Assembly: GCA_964462595.1 (NCBI GenBank)
Contig: CAYWXM010000036.1
Location: forward strand, 35,741-99,740
Origin: SURF-21 sp964462595
Lineage (GTDB): Bacteria; Actinomycetota; Geothermincolia; Geothermincolales; RBG-13-55-18
Length of the DNA: 64,000 bases
Direction: 5' to 3'
A program made the position numbers and the translations under genes. Positions within the stretch are counted from its first letter, which is position 1; each line of letters begins with the position of its first letter. Below the pieces are notes generated by a model. It searched no databases, was not told where the DNA came from, and was given only the letters and a program-made list of their open reading frames with translations. Of the stretch, positions 9,628 through 18,941 are shown in pieces.

Positions 9628-9653
9628 GGCCGGGGCGATGCGTCGCCCCGGCC
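9628..9653 (+). terminator. Hairpin after satP, possible terminator
   Basis: An 11-base perfect inverted repeat (GGCCGGGGCGA, loop TGCG, TCGCCCCGGCC) begins 43 bases after the satP stop. The T-tract is weak (ATTGCCTTCGTTT), so termination may be partial or factor-assisted. Confidence 0.5.
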
Positions 9654-9762
9654 ATTGCCTTCGTTTGCGGTGGAGGCCGGGAGTTTACCGCTCGATTGCG
9701 GCGGGCGCGGCGAAGAAGGTAACCTTTTGGTTGTGGCCCAGGAAAAAGCACGCAAACGCCTT

Positions 9763-9790
9763 TTGAATGCGGGCTCTCTGGTAACATACT
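9763..9790 (+). promoter_or_regulatory. Possible promoter for the CoA-transferase/GNAT gene
   Basis: TTGAAT (9763-9768) and CATACT (9785-9790) are 16 bases apart, each matching four of six consensus positions, in the stretch after the satP hairpin. Confidence 0.3.
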
Positions 9791-9904
9791 GATAGTTGAG
9801 AGAAGGGGGTTGGAGGAAGCCTGTAAAGAGCCGGGAAGGAAAAGACCGGGTCGGGGAGGTTTCCGACAGGCATAACGGAAGCCGCGTGGCGGAGGGTTTG
9901 AGAT

Positions 9905-11797
9905 ATGGCGGAAAGCATGCGAAGCATACTGGACGAGATGAGGAAAAGCTACCCGGAGAAGTTTATCCCGGAAAACAAGATATTCGAGCATATACGCCGA
10001 GGCGCGCATATTTACATCGGCACCGCGTGCGGAGAGCCCCAGCATCTCGTGGGGACGCTGGTGGAATACGTGAGATCGCACCCCAAAGCGGTCTTCGATG
10101 CCGAGGTGTTTCACCTGTGGACGCTGGGGGTGGCCCCCTACGAGGACGAAAGGCTGCAGAAGAACTTCAGGCTCAACTCATTCTTTATAGGTGAGACCAC
10201 CCGGGGACCGGTAAACAAGGGCCTCGCGGACTACACACCCATCTTTCTCTCCCAGGTGCCGGACCTGTTCCGGCGCGAGTTCATATCCATAGACGTAGCG
10301 CTGGTACAGACGTCAACACCCGACCGCAACGGTTATCTCAGCCTTGGTATCAGCGTGGACATCACCAAGGCGGCGGTGGAGAAGGCCTCCCTTGTCATAT
10401 GCCAGGTGAACAGGCATATGCCGCGCGTACATGGCGACACCTTCATACACTTAAACGATATCGATTTCCTCGTGCCTTACGACGAACCCCTCATCGAATA
10501 CAGTCCCACCATATCCGATGAACTGGCGGACCAGATAGGCAAGCATGTCGCACGCCTGATCGAGGACGGCGATACCATACAGGTTGGATACGGAAGCATA
10601 CCCAACGCCATACTGGCCAACCTGGAACACAAAAAACACCTGGGCGTGCACACGGAGCTGGTGAGCGACGGCATCGTCCACCTTATGAAAAGGGGGGTCA
10701 TCGACAACAGCATGAAGACGCTGGACCGTGGGAAAACGGTGGCCACGTTCTGCATGGGGACCAGGGAGACCTACGATTATCTCGATGATAACCCGAGTAT
10801 CGAGTTCAGGACGGTAGATTACACGAACAACCCGCTTAATATCGCACGCCAGAAGAACATGACCGCCATCAACAGCGCTCTGGAAATAGACCTGACGGGA
10901 CAGGCATCCGCGGAGTCCCTGGGCAAGGATTTCTACAGCGGCATTGGCGGGCAAGCCGACTTCATGCGCGGCGCCATACTGGCCCCGGGGGGGAAGACCA
11001 TCCTGGCGCTTCCCTCCACGGCGGAGAACGGCGAGGTGTCGAGGATATTTCCGCTGATAAGGCAGGGGGCGGGCGTAACCCTGAATCGGGGAGACGTGCA
11101 TTACGTGGTCACCGAATACGGGATCGCTTACCTGCACGGAAAGAACGTGAGGGAGAGGGCCATGGATCTTATAACCATAGCCCATCCCGATTTCAGGCCG
11201 TGGCTTATCGAGGAGGCCAAACGGAACAACATCATCTACCGGGACCAGGCCTTCATCCCCGGCAAGGCGGGAGAGTATCCGGAGGAGATGGAGGTCTATC
11301 GCAACACCATGAGCGGGATCGAGCTTCTGCTCAGGCCGGTCAAGATAAGCGACGAGCCGCTGCTCAAGGACTTCTTTTATTCGCTGTCCGACCAGAGCCT
11401 TTTCAGCCGCTTCGTATCCACCCGCCAGGACATACCGCACGATCGACTGCAGGAGTTCGTGGTCATCGATTACACGAGAGAGATGGTCATCCTGGCGGTA
11501 ATGAAAGACGAGGGAAAAGAGCTCCTGGTCGGGGTAGGTCAGTACAGCGTCAACCAGGGGTCGCACAACGCGGAGGTGGCCTTCGTGGTCAGGGACGAGT
11601 ATCAGAACATGGGCATAGGCACGGAGCTCCTTACCTACCTGACCCAGCTCGCGAGAAGACAGGGGCTGCATGGTTTCACGGCCGAGGTCCTGGCCGAGAA
11701 CAGGAACATGATGCACATCTTCGAACAGGCCGGTTTCGATATAGAGAGATCGGTCTCTTCCGGGGTGATCGAGCTTAACATGAGCTTCCGCGACTAG
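9905..11797 (+). CDS. Acetyl-CoA hydrolase/CoA-transferase fused to a C-terminal GNAT acetyltransferase
   Basis: A 630-residue two-part protein. Residues about 1-455 form a family I acetyl-CoA hydrolase/transferase (4-hydroxybutyrate CoA-transferase-like). HTELVSDG near residue 250 supplies the probable catalytic Glu, followed by YSGIGGQADFMRGA and VVTEYGIAYLHGK. Residues about 460-630 form a GNAT domain with the acetyl-CoA motif DEYQNMGIGTELL. The first half would move CoA between acetate and other acids; the second acetylates an unknown amine. Given acs upstream, the GNAT half could acetylate Acs or sense acetyl-CoA, analogous to Pat proteins that join a GNAT to an acyl-CoA synthetase-like domain. 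The ATG follows GGAGGG by seven bases. A terminator follows directly. Confidence 0.9.
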   Translation: MAESMRSILDEMRKSYPEKFIPENKIFEHIRRGAHIYIGTACGEPQHLVGTLVEYVRSHPKAVFDAEVFHLWTLGVAPYEDERLQKNFRLNSFFIGETTRGPVNKGLADYTPIFLSQVPDLFRREFISIDVALVQTSTPDRNGYLSLGISVDITKAAVEKASLVICQVNRHMPRVHGDTFIHLNDIDFLVPYDEPLIEYSPTISDELADQIGKHVARLIEDGDTIQVGYGSIPNAILANLEHKKHLGVHTELVSDGIVHLMKRGVIDNSMKTLDRGKTVATFCMGTRETYDYLDDNPSIEFRTVDYTNNPLNIARQKNMTAINSALEIDLTGQASAESLGKDFYSGIGGQADFMRGAILAPGGKTILALPSTAENGEVSRIFPLIRQGAGVTLNRGDVHYVVTEYGIAYLHGKNVRERAMDLITIAHPDFRPWLIEEAKRNNIIYRDQAFIPGKAGEYPEEMEVYRNTMSGIELLLRPVKISDEPLLKDFFYSLSDQSLFSRFVSTRQDIPHDRLQEFVVIDYTREMVILAVMKDEGKELLVGVGQYSVNQGSHNAEVAFVVRDEYQNMGIGTELLTYLTQLARRQGLHGFTAEVLAENRNMMHIFEQAGFDIERSVSSGVIELNMSFRD

Positions 11798-11826
11798 CCC
11801 GAGACCTGGTCTCGGGAATTGGTTTT
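11798..11826 (+). terminator. Rho-independent terminator after the CoA-transferase gene
   Basis: CCCGAGAC, loop CTG, GTCTCGGG (11798-11816), followed by AATTGGTTTT. It starts at the stop codon and closes the acetate island. Confidence 0.65.
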
Positions 11827-12292
11827 CATATAGTCGATAACCGGGCGGAAAACAACATTCAGCCACTCTCAGGCCCGGAGTGATCTCTCTTCTTGCGCGC
11901 TTCAACGCTGCGATGAAGGCGTTCACTGGGTGCGGATTTCGAACGTATGCATGCATGGCCGGCATGTTGTTTCGGGGTGGGGTATATCCCACGGCTGTGC
12001 TAACATGAGATTGAGGACGGATGATTTTGGGCCCGACCTTGCTCGTTTCGCGTCGTAACTTATCGTGGAACCAACACTCTGATTAAGGGAACCGATTTCC
12101 GAAGGTGGACGCAAAGCCCCGAACCCGGGTTGGGGACTGCGGAGATCCGAGGTAGGTGCCCACCTGCGAGGGCGCAGGTTCATGATAGCGGCGTTGACGG
12201 CAAGGTGGAGCCCTTTTTTGCCATCGCCGCATCATATAATACTCCTACATGACATGTATTTCCGAAGGTAAACGGCTGGGAAGGGCGGAAAC
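11827..12292 (+). other. Intergenic region before rarA
   Basis: About 465 bases with no credible gene on either strand. It contains a seven-base perfect stem (ACCTGCG, loop AGGG, CGCAGGT, 12162-12179) without a T-tract, and a perfect -10 hexamer near the 3' end. Otherwise I see nothing recognisable. Confidence 0.4.
12235..12240 (+). promoter_or_regulatory. -10 element, probable rarA promoter
   Basis: A perfect TATAAT 53 bases before the rarA ATG. No good -35 lies at 16-18 bases; a run of T at 12214-12219 is near that spacing, and TTGACG at 12194 is too distant. The promoter call rests on the -10 alone. Confidence 0.4.
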
Positions 12293-13606
12293 ATGGATCT
12301 CTTCGAATCCGCGAGGGAGGGATTCCAGCAGAGAGGGGCGCCGCTTGCCATGCGCATGCGCCCGAGAAACCTGGAGGAGTTCGTAGGGCAGGAGGGCCTG
12401 GTGGGTACGGGTACCTTTCTGCGGCATGCGATCGAGGAGGACGAACTCAGGACGGCTATTTTCTGGGGGCCACCAGGCTCCGGAAAGACGACCCTGGCCG
12501 GCATCATCGCCAATCTCTCCCAGGCACATTTTCAACAGATATCCGCGGTGACCAGTGGTGTCGCGGAGGTGCGGAAGATAATCCAGGAGGCAGAGGACAG
12601 GCTGGGCATGCAGGGTCACCGTACCATTCTGTTCATAGACGAGATCCATCGTTTCAACAAGTCGCAGCAGGATGCCCTGCTTCCCGCGGTGGAGAAGGGC
12701 ACGATCGTGCTTATCGGGGCCACCACGGAAAACCCCTATTTCGAGGTCAACTCGGCGCTGGTATCACGCTCCAAGATATTCCGTCTCGCTCCTCTCAGCG
12801 AGGAAGAGGTCCGCACGGTGGTCGGGAGGGCACTGGCCGACATGGAAAGAGGCCTGGGCGGGCTCGACCTGGTCGTCGAGGAAGAAGCCTTACGGCATAT
12901 CGTGGGCATGGCGGGCGGAGATGCACGGGTGGCCTTGAACACGCTCGAAGCCGCCGCCATGCTGGCCGGAAGGGCCGAAGGGGGAAGACGGGTCGATCTG
13001 AAGGTGGCGGAGGAAGCCGCCCAACGCAGGGCGCTACTCTACGACAAGTCTGGAGACGCGCATTACGACACCGTATCGGCCTTTATTAAATCGATGCGGG
13101 GTTCCGATCCCCACGCAGCGGTTTACTGGCTCGCACGCATGCTTTACGCGGGTGAAGATCCTCGCTTTATCGCGCGACGCATGGTGATACTCGCCTCCGA
13201 GGATATAGGATTGGCGGACACCAGCGCCCTCCTGGTTGCGGAGGCAGCGGCGCGGGCGGTCGAGTTCGTAGGTTTGCCGGAGTGCCGGCTCAACCTGGCC
13301 CACGCGGCGCTCTACCTGGCGCTGGCTCCCAAGAGCAACTCCGCGACCAGGGCGATCGACGCGGCGGCCAGGGAAGTGGAGCAGGAGATATCGATACAGG
13401 TCCCTGCCCACCTGCGGGATTCTCACTATCGCGGCGCGAAGGAGCTGGGGCACGGAAAAGGGTATCTTTACCCCCACGACTATCCGGGGAACTATGTCGA
13501 ACAGGGCTATCTGCCGCAGGGCATGGAGGACAGGGAGTTCTACTCCCCGGGAAGCGAGGGCGAGGAAAGGGACATCGCGGAGGGGTGGAAAAAGCTAAAG
13601 GAGTGA
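12293..13606 (+). CDS. rarA: Replication-associated recombination protein A (RarA/MgsA AAA+ ATPase)
   Basis: A 437-residue AAA+ ATPase of the clamp-loader/RuvB relatives that acts at stalled replication forks and remodels single-strand DNA gaps. Walker A is GPPGSGKTT (about residue 63), Walker B is LFIDEIHRFNK, sensor 1 is IGATTENPYFEVN, and the C-terminal tetramerisation region ends with the family's HDYPGNYVEQGYLP. Length is typical. It stands in its own transcription unit before iscU. Confidence 0.96.
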   Translation: MDLFESAREGFQQRGAPLAMRMRPRNLEEFVGQEGLVGTGTFLRHAIEEDELRTAIFWGPPGSGKTTLAGIIANLSQAHFQQISAVTSGVAEVRKIIQEAEDRLGMQGHRTILFIDEIHRFNKSQQDALLPAVEKGTIVLIGATTENPYFEVNSALVSRSKIFRLAPLSEEEVRTVVGRALADMERGLGGLDLVVEEEALRHIVGMAGGDARVALNTLEAAAMLAGRAEGGRRVDLKVAEEAAQRRALLYDKSGDAHYDTVSAFIKSMRGSDPHAAVYWLARMLYAGEDPRFIARRMVILASEDIGLADTSALLVAEAAARAVEFVGLPECRLNLAHAALYLALAPKSNSATRAIDAAAREVEQEISIQVPAHLRDSHYRGAKELGHGKGYLYPHDYPGNYVEQGYLPQGMEDREFYSPGSEGEERDIAEGWKKLKE

Positions 13607-13674
13607 ACGAAAAAGCGGCGTCGGGACCGGTTTTATGCGTTCTGAGATATGCGCAAGACGACTCCCGCGGCTAT

Positions 13675-13704
13675 TTGACACCCCTGAAGAGCCGGTGCTA
13701 TCCT
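13675..13704 (+). promoter_or_regulatory. Extended -10 promoter for the iscU-like gene
   Basis: Perfect TTGACA (13675-13680), an 18-base spacer, and TATCCT (13699-13704) preceded by TGC, an extended -10. The iscU ATG lies 40 bases downstream. It likely drives iscU, the DUF948 gene and possibly alaS. Confidence 0.65.
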
Positions 13705-13744
13705 CGAGAACATTACAGTACCAGCATATCCGGGAGAACGGCGC

Positions 13745-14131
13745 ATGTACTCAGAAACCGTGATAGAGCATTTCAAGGATCCCCGTAACGTGGGAGACAT
13801 GCAGGACCATGATGGTATGGGCATGGTCGGGAGCCTGGTCTGCGGGGACGTGATGGAGGTCTATATAAAGGTCAATGAAGGGCGCCTGACCGACGTGAAG
13901 TACAAGACCTTCGGATGCGGTGCGGCGATCGCCTCCGGCAGCATGGGCACGGAGATGGTGAAGGGCAAGACGCTGGAGGAGGCCATGCGCATAACGGACC
14001 AGGAGGTGGTTGACGCCCTGGGCGGACTCCCCGAGGAGAAGCTGCATTGTTCCAACCTCGCGGCGGAGGGCATCCGGGCGGCGATCGAGGATTATCTCTC
14101 CAGGAAAAACACTGGAGCAGGGGAGGAATAG
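13745..14131 (+). CDS. iscU: IscU/NifU-N-type iron-sulfur cluster scaffold
   Basis: A 128-residue scaffold on which [2Fe-2S] clusters are assembled from cysteine-derived sulfur. The three cluster cysteines are at residues 33 (VCGD), 58 (FGCGAAIASGS) and 102 (LHCSNLAAEG). The conserved Asp after the first Cys is present. Length fits stand-alone IscU or NifU N-domains rather than the longer SufU. No cysteine desulfurase gene adjoins it, so its partner lies elsewhere. It has its own good promoter. Confidence 0.88.
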   Translation: MYSETVIEHFKDPRNVGDMQDHDGMGMVGSLVCGDVMEVYIKVNEGRLTDVKYKTFGCGAAIASGSMGTEMVKGKTLEEAMRITDQEVVDALGGLPEEKLHCSNLAAEGIRAAIEDYLSRKNTGAGEE

Positions 14132-14146
14132 GAGGGAGGCGCGAGA

Positions 14147-14533
14147 ATGGGAGGCGTTGCCGCGCTCATCTGCGCTATATCCTTTGCGCTGTTGATGCTG
14201 ACCCTGATCATCGTGGTTTTGAAGCTGGCGAGGACCATGGCCATCACCAACAACATCCTGGATGACATCCGCAGGGAAACCCTGCCTTTGATGGGCAGGG
14301 TACAGACAGCCATGGATCACATCAACAACGAGATGGGTTACGTTGACGACATGCTCAGATCGGCGGAAAAACTTGCCTCGAGGGCAAACTCCATGACCCA
14401 GGTGGCGCAATCCCTGGTCACGTCGCCACTGGTCAAGGTGCTCAGCCTGGGACTGGGCGTGCAGAGAGCCCTGGGAATCTCTCCCGAGGACATGGAAGAA
14501 AACGGGAATGAGGGAGAGAAAAAGCGAAAATAG
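14147..14533 (+). CDS. DUF948 family membrane-anchored protein
   Basis: A 128-residue protein with one N-terminal transmembrane segment (about residues 4-27) followed by a helical, probably coiled-coil region and a charged C-terminus. This arrangement and its position immediately before alaS-ruvX-mltG match DUF948 proteins of many Actinobacteria. Function is unknown. It starts 15 bases after iscU behind GGAGGGAGGCG. Confidence 0.75.
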   Translation: MGGVAALICAISFALLMLTLIIVVLKLARTMAITNNILDDIRRETLPLMGRVQTAMDHINNEMGYVDDMLRSAEKLASRANSMTQVAQSLVTSPLVKVLSLGLGVQRALGISPEDMEENGNEGEKKRK

Positions 14534-14847
14534 ACCCGGGGCGCCGCCTGTAGACGCCGGTCCGGCCGGTTCCGGAGTCCTCCGGAGTACTCTCCTGCAT
14601 CACCGATATCCCGGATAATGGATGCAGCCGGGGCACGAGGATGCTGCGGGATTGGAAGCAAAGGAATAACACATCATGGACGGCGAATAAATGACCGGAG
14701 AAACGCGCCAGGAGGCTTCATGCGGCTGTGGACTAAGAGGTGAATTGCTAGTTAAATGACGTTGGAGGACGAGTCGCAGGCTGCAAATGCAGGGATTTAG
14801 CAGCGCCTGCAGAGGGAAGCACAGCCCGAGAGGCGGGAGGAGAGGAA
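14534..14847 (+). other. Intergenic region before alaS
   Basis: About 310 bases. I looked for a T-box leader because a tRNA synthetase follows, but found no TGGNACC-type antiterminator core and no terminator. A small inverted repeat (TCCGGAG, TC, CTCCGGA, about 14573-14588) is the only structure noted. The strong Shine-Dalgarno GGAGGAGAGGA for alaS lies at the 3' end. Confidence 0.4.
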
Positions 14848-17499
14848 TTGAAAAGCGACGAGATAAGGGCCAGGTTCCTGGATTATTTTCAGAGCAGGGG
14901 CCATCGCCTGGTCAAGAGCTCATCTCTCATACCCGACGATCCGACCCTGCTGGTAACCAACGCAGGCATGGTGCAGTTCAAGCCCTACTTCCTCGGTAAC
15001 GTCAGACCGGAATTCACGCGCGCGACCACTTGCCAGAAATGCGTACGTACCACGGACATCGAGAGGGTGGGGTACACCGCCCGGCACCTTACGTTTTTCG
15101 AGATGTTGGGGAATTTCAGTTTCGGAGATTACTACAAGAAAGAGGCTATTTCCTGGGGGTGGGAATTCCTGACCTCGGAGATGGGGCTAGACCCCTCACG
15201 CATGTATTGCTCCGTGTTCGAGGAGGACGACGAGGCTTACGGCATCTGGAAAGAGGTTGTGGGGGTTCCGGAGGAAAACCTGGTGCGGCTGGGAGCCGAT
15301 GACAATTTCTGGGACATGGGAGCAACCGGGCCTTGCGGACCCTGCTCCGAGATACTCTACGATCAGGGCGAGGAATTCGGTTGTGGCCGTCCCGGTTGCA
15401 GGCCGGGATGCGACTGCGACCGTTACCTGGAGCTGTGGAACCTCGTGTTCATGCAATACAACCGCGATGAACGGGGAGAGCTGAGCCCTCTGCCCGCTAA
15501 GAATATCGATACCGGGCTGGGTCTGGAACGGCTTGCTTCCGTGCTTCAGGGCGCTTCCAACAATTTCGAGACCGACAACCTTGCGGCGGTGCTGCATACA
15601 GCCGCAGATATCAGCGGCGTAAAATACGGGCAGGGAGAGGACAGCGATATATCGCTAAAGATAGTGGCGGACCATTCCCGGGCCGTCACCTTCCTGGTGG
15701 GGGACGGCGTGCTTCCCTCCAACGAAGACCGCGGCTATATCCTGAGAAGGCTTATCCGGCGGGCGGTAAGGCACGGCCGTATCCTGGGCATCGAAGATAT
15801 ATTCCTGCCACGCATGGTGGAGGTGGTGGTGGAGGCCATGGGCGGAGCTTATCCCGACCTCAAACAGAACAACGCGTTCATCAGCTCCATCATGCGCAGT
15901 GAGGAAGAGCGCTTCTCGCAGACCCTGCGCAGCGGGTTGCTCTATCTCGAGGAGGCGGTGACCGGCCTCAAACGGCAGGGAGAAGAGATGCTGCCGGGCG
16001 ACGTGGTGTTTCATCTCCATGACACCCTTGGTTTCCCCTTGGACCTCACCCGTGAACTGGGGCGGGAGCGAGGCATGGTGCTCGATGAGGCCAGGTTCGA
16101 GGTGCTCATGGAAGAGCAGAGGAAACGTGCCAGAGCAGCCCGCGTGGAGGAGGGGTACGTATCACAGGCGCGGGAGATCTACTCGGAGATCCTGGACAAC
16201 TACGGCGAGAGCTTCTTCACGGGTTACGAGACCTTGAAAGACAGGGCGGAAATCGTGGCGTTAGTAAAGGAAGACCGCGCCGTGGGCAGGGCCGCGCAGG
16301 GCGAGGAGGTAGAGGTCTTCCTCGACCGTACGCCCTTCTACGGAGAGATGGGGGGGCAGGTGGGAGACACAGGAAGCATATACTCCAACTCGGCCGAGGC
16401 CGATGTCCTGGACACATATCATCCCGAACGCGGACTTATCTCCCACCGCTGCCGTATAAGCTGCGGCGTGCTGGAGGTTGGACAGGCGGTGGAGGCGAAC
16501 GTGGACGGGGAGAGGCGCAACGCCATCAGGCGTAACCATACCGCTACCCACATCGTCCACTGGGCATTGAGACAGGTGCTGGGTGAGCATGCGAAGCAGG
16601 CCGGCTCACTGGTGGATCCAAGGCGCATGCGCTTCGATTTCACCCACTTCCAGCCGCTGACCGGTGAGGAGATGGCGAGGATAGAGGAGATGTCCAACCG
16701 CAAGGTCATCGAGGATCTGCCGGTACGCGCGTACGTCACCACATACGAGTACGCCACGAGCATTGACGCGGTAGCCCTCTTCGGAGAGAAGTACGAGGAC
16801 TACGTGAGGGTGGTGGAGGTGGACGAGATAAGCCGGGAGCTATGCGGAGGCACGCACGTAGGAAGGACGGGCGAGATAGGTCTTCTGGTGCTCCTGGGAG
16901 AGAGCGGCATAGGCGCGAACATACGCAGGATCGAGGCCGTGACGGGGATGGAGGCATACGATTATTTCAGACAGCGCCGGGAGATGGTAGAGGGTATGGC
17001 AGCGTCGCTCAAAGTGGAACCGGGCAGGCTTCCGGAGCGCCTGGATCGCATGGCGCATCGCGTCAAGGAGCTCGAATCCGAAATCAAGAAGCGAGGACGG
17101 GAGGAGATGGCATCCCTGGCAGAAGGTGGTATATCCTGGGCCGAGAACGACGCTTCGGGCGGGGAGAAGATAGTGACCGCCGTCGTTGAAGACATGGATC
17201 CTCAATCGCTGCGCGAGTTGGCCGAGCGTACCCTGGCGGCCAGGAAGGCTGGAGTTGTTGGCATCGCCTCCATATACGGCGGCAAGGCAAACATGGTATT
17301 GCATGTATCGAAGGAACTCGTTGCAGGCGGCCTGGATGCCGTGGAAGTGGTGAGGAAGGCGGGGCGTCTCCTGGGCGGAGGCGGAGGAGGAAGAGCGGAT
17401 ATGGCCGTTGGAGGAGGCTCGGACACGGCGCATCTAGAGGAGGCACTCGAAGCCGTGGTGAACGAAGTCTTATCGAAACTGGAAAGAGGCGATGCGTAG
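14848..17499 (+). CDS. alaS: Alanyl-tRNA synthetase
   Basis: An 883-residue enzyme of full family length. It has the class II catalytic core, the editing-domain zinc ligands in HTATHIVHWALR and CGGTHV, and a C-terminal DHHA1 domain with the Gly-rich segment LGGGGGGRADMA. The start is a TTG directly behind GGAGGAGAGGAA; the first ATG in frame would remove the conserved N-terminus (SDEIRARFLDYFQSRGH). Its 3' end overlaps ruvX by eight bases, indicating translational coupling. The alaS-ruvX-mltG order is conserved across Actinobacteria and Firmicutes. Confidence 0.97.
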   Translation: MKSDEIRARFLDYFQSRGHRLVKSSSLIPDDPTLLVTNAGMVQFKPYFLGNVRPEFTRATTCQKCVRTTDIERVGYTARHLTFFEMLGNFSFGDYYKKEAISWGWEFLTSEMGLDPSRMYCSVFEEDDEAYGIWKEVVGVPEENLVRLGADDNFWDMGATGPCGPCSEILYDQGEEFGCGRPGCRPGCDCDRYLELWNLVFMQYNRDERGELSPLPAKNIDTGLGLERLASVLQGASNNFETDNLAAVLHTAADISGVKYGQGEDSDISLKIVADHSRAVTFLVGDGVLPSNEDRGYILRRLIRRAVRHGRILGIEDIFLPRMVEVVVEAMGGAYPDLKQNNAFISSIMRSEEERFSQTLRSGLLYLEEAVTGLKRQGEEMLPGDVVFHLHDTLGFPLDLTRELGRERGMVLDEARFEVLMEEQRKRARAARVEEGYVSQAREIYSEILDNYGESFFTGYETLKDRAEIVALVKEDRAVGRAAQGEEVEVFLDRTPFYGEMGGQVGDTGSIYSNSAEADVLDTYHPERGLISHRCRISCGVLEVGQAVEANVDGERRNAIRRNHTATHIVHWALRQVLGEHAKQAGSLVDPRRMRFDFTHFQPLTGEEMARIEEMSNRKVIEDLPVRAYVTTYEYATSIDAVALFGEKYEDYVRVVEVDEISRELCGGTHVGRTGEIGLLVLLGESGIGANIRRIEAVTGMEAYDYFRQRREMVEGMAASLKVEPGRLPERLDRMAHRVKELESEIKKRGREEMASLAEGGISWAENDASGGEKIVTAVVEDMDPQSLRELAERTLAARKAGVVGIASIYGGKANMVLHVSKELVAGGLDAVEVVRKAGRLLGGGGGGRADMAVGGGSDTAHLEEALEAVVNEVLSKLERGDA

Positions 17500-17926
17500 C
17501 CTAGGCCTCGACATAGGTAACCGCCGAATAGGCGTTGCCATCTCCGACCCGCTTGGGGTCAACGCGTTTCCCCTCGAGGTGCTGCGGGACTTCGGACCAT
17601 CAGATCTGCGCTGCTACGTGAAGGAAAAAGCCAGCCAGGGAGTGCTCGTGGTGGTGGTGGGTTTGCCGCTGACGCTGAGTGGCAGGGAAGGGGAACAGGC
17701 GCGCATAACGCGGGAGTTCGCCGAGGCAATTCAGGAGCTGAAAGGAATTCGTGTGGTTCTCTGGGACGAAAGGCTGTCAACGGTTGAGGCCAAAAAGAGG
17801 CTGCGCGAGGCGGGTCAATCCCTCAGGAAAAGAAAGGTGGACGCGGAGGCGGCAGCGATAGTGCTCCAGTCCTATCTGGAGTATGGAGACCGCGGGGAAA
17901 GCGCAGAGGAGCGGATAGAGGACTGA
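17492..17926 (+). CDS. ruvX: Putative pre-16S rRNA nuclease YqgF/RuvX
   Basis: A 144-residue RNase H-fold protein processing the 5' end of 16S rRNA (also described as a Holliday-junction resolvase homologue). The metal ligands are in LGLDIGNRRIGVAISDP, VVVGLPLTLSGREG, WDERLSTVEA and VDAEAAAIVLQSYL. It overlaps the end of alaS by eight bases and is followed one base later by mltG. Confidence 0.94.
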   Translation: MRSLGLDIGNRRIGVAISDPLGVNAFPLEVLRDFGPSDLRCYVKEKASQGVLVVVVGLPLTLSGREGEQARITREFAEAIQELKGIRVVLWDERLSTVEAKKRLREAGQSLRKRKVDAEAAAIVLQSYLEYGDRGESAEERIED

Positions 17927-17927
17927 A

Positions 17928-18941
17928 ATGGCCGCAAGAACTAGAGAGCGGAGAAAGCGTATTGCCCTGGTCGCCGTATGTCTTATCGTCGTTCTGATCG
18001 TCGTTTTCGCGGTCCTTTTTGTTCATTATTTCTATCCCAGGCGGGGAGAGGAACAGGTAAAGGTGGTCATCGAGAAGGGAGACACCGCCGCTCAGATCGC
18101 CAGCAAACTGCGGGACAGCAAGGTGATCACATCGGCCACCATATTCCGTTTTCTGTCCTGGCTGCAGGGGCGGCAGGAGGATTTCAAACCCGGCAGCTAC
18201 CAGCTATATACCGGCATGCACTATGGGGAGGTTTTCTCCATACTGGAAGCAGGGTCCAACTACCAGGTGCGCGTGACTATTCCGGAAGGGCTTACGGTGG
18301 AACAGACCGCCGCAAGGTTATCGCAAGCGATGGATTTCAGCCAGGAGGATTTCATAGCCGCGGCGACGAGTGGGGATTACGGCGTACCCATGGTGCCTCC
18401 AGAGAGCCAGGACAACCTGGAGGGGTTCCTCTTTCCCAAGACCTACGACCTCCAGGCCGACGCTAAGGCAGCGGACGTGGTCAAGGTCCTCCTGGGCCAG
18501 TTCGATGCAGAGACCGGTAACCTGGACTGGGCGCGCGCGGGCGAACTCGGAATAACACCATACCAGGTGGTGATAGCCGCATCACTCATAGAGCGGGAGG
18601 CGGTGCTGGAGGAAGAGAGGTCCCTGGTGGCGGCGGTCATATTCAATCGCCTGCGGGTGGATATGCCCCTGCAGATCGACGCCACCGTACAGTACGCCCT
18701 TCCGGAATGGAAGGAGACGCTCACTTACGAGGACCTGGAGACCCCTTCTCCTTACAATACTTACCTGCACAAGGGTCTGCCCCCGGCTCCCATATGCAGC
18801 CCCGGTCTGGCCAGCATCCAGGCTGTGCTGAATCCAGCGCAAGTCGACTATCTGTATTTCGTTGCAACGGGCGACGGGGGGCATTTTTTCACCTCTGATT
18901 ACAACGAGTTCCTGCGGGTGAAAGAAGAGGTCCAGCGATAG
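17928..18941 (+). CDS. mltG: Endolytic murein transglycosylase (YceG-like)
   Basis: A 337-residue single-pass membrane protein (transmembrane segment about residues 12-35) that cleaves nascent glycan strands and terminates their elongation. The extracellular part has a LysM-like subdomain followed by the YceG catalytic domain. The catalytic Glu is in ASLIEREA, with the family segments NRLRVDMPLQIDATVQYAL, YNTYLHKGLPPAPICSPG and FVATGDGGHFFTSDYNE. It ends the alaS-ruvX-mltG unit; in many relatives aroE follows at once, but here about 9.4 kb of accessory genes intervene. Confidence 0.95.
   Translation: MAARTRERRKRIALVAVCLIVVLIVVFAVLFVHYFYPRRGEEQVKVVIEKGDTAAQIASKLRDSKVITSATIFRFLSWLQGRQEDFKPGSYQLYTGMHYGEVFSILEAGSNYQVRVTIPEGLTVEQTAARLSQAMDFSQEDFIAAATSGDYGVPMVPPESQDNLEGFLFPKTYDLQADAKAADVVKVLLGQFDAETGNLDWARAGELGITPYQVVIAASLIEREAVLEEERSLVAAVIFNRLRVDMPLQIDATVQYALPEWKETLTYEDLETPSPYNTYLHKGLPPAPICSPGLASIQAVLNPAQVDYLYFVATGDGGHFFTSDYNEFLRVKEEVQR

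Noticed and set aside
10451..11992. 513-codon open frame on the minus strand
   Set aside because: Shadow of the CoA-transferase/GNAT gene; no family motifs and no ribosome site, while the plus-strand protein is clearly recognised.
14534..14847. T-box riboswitch before alaS
   Set aside because: No conserved antiterminator core, no terminator and no plausible specifier loop were found.
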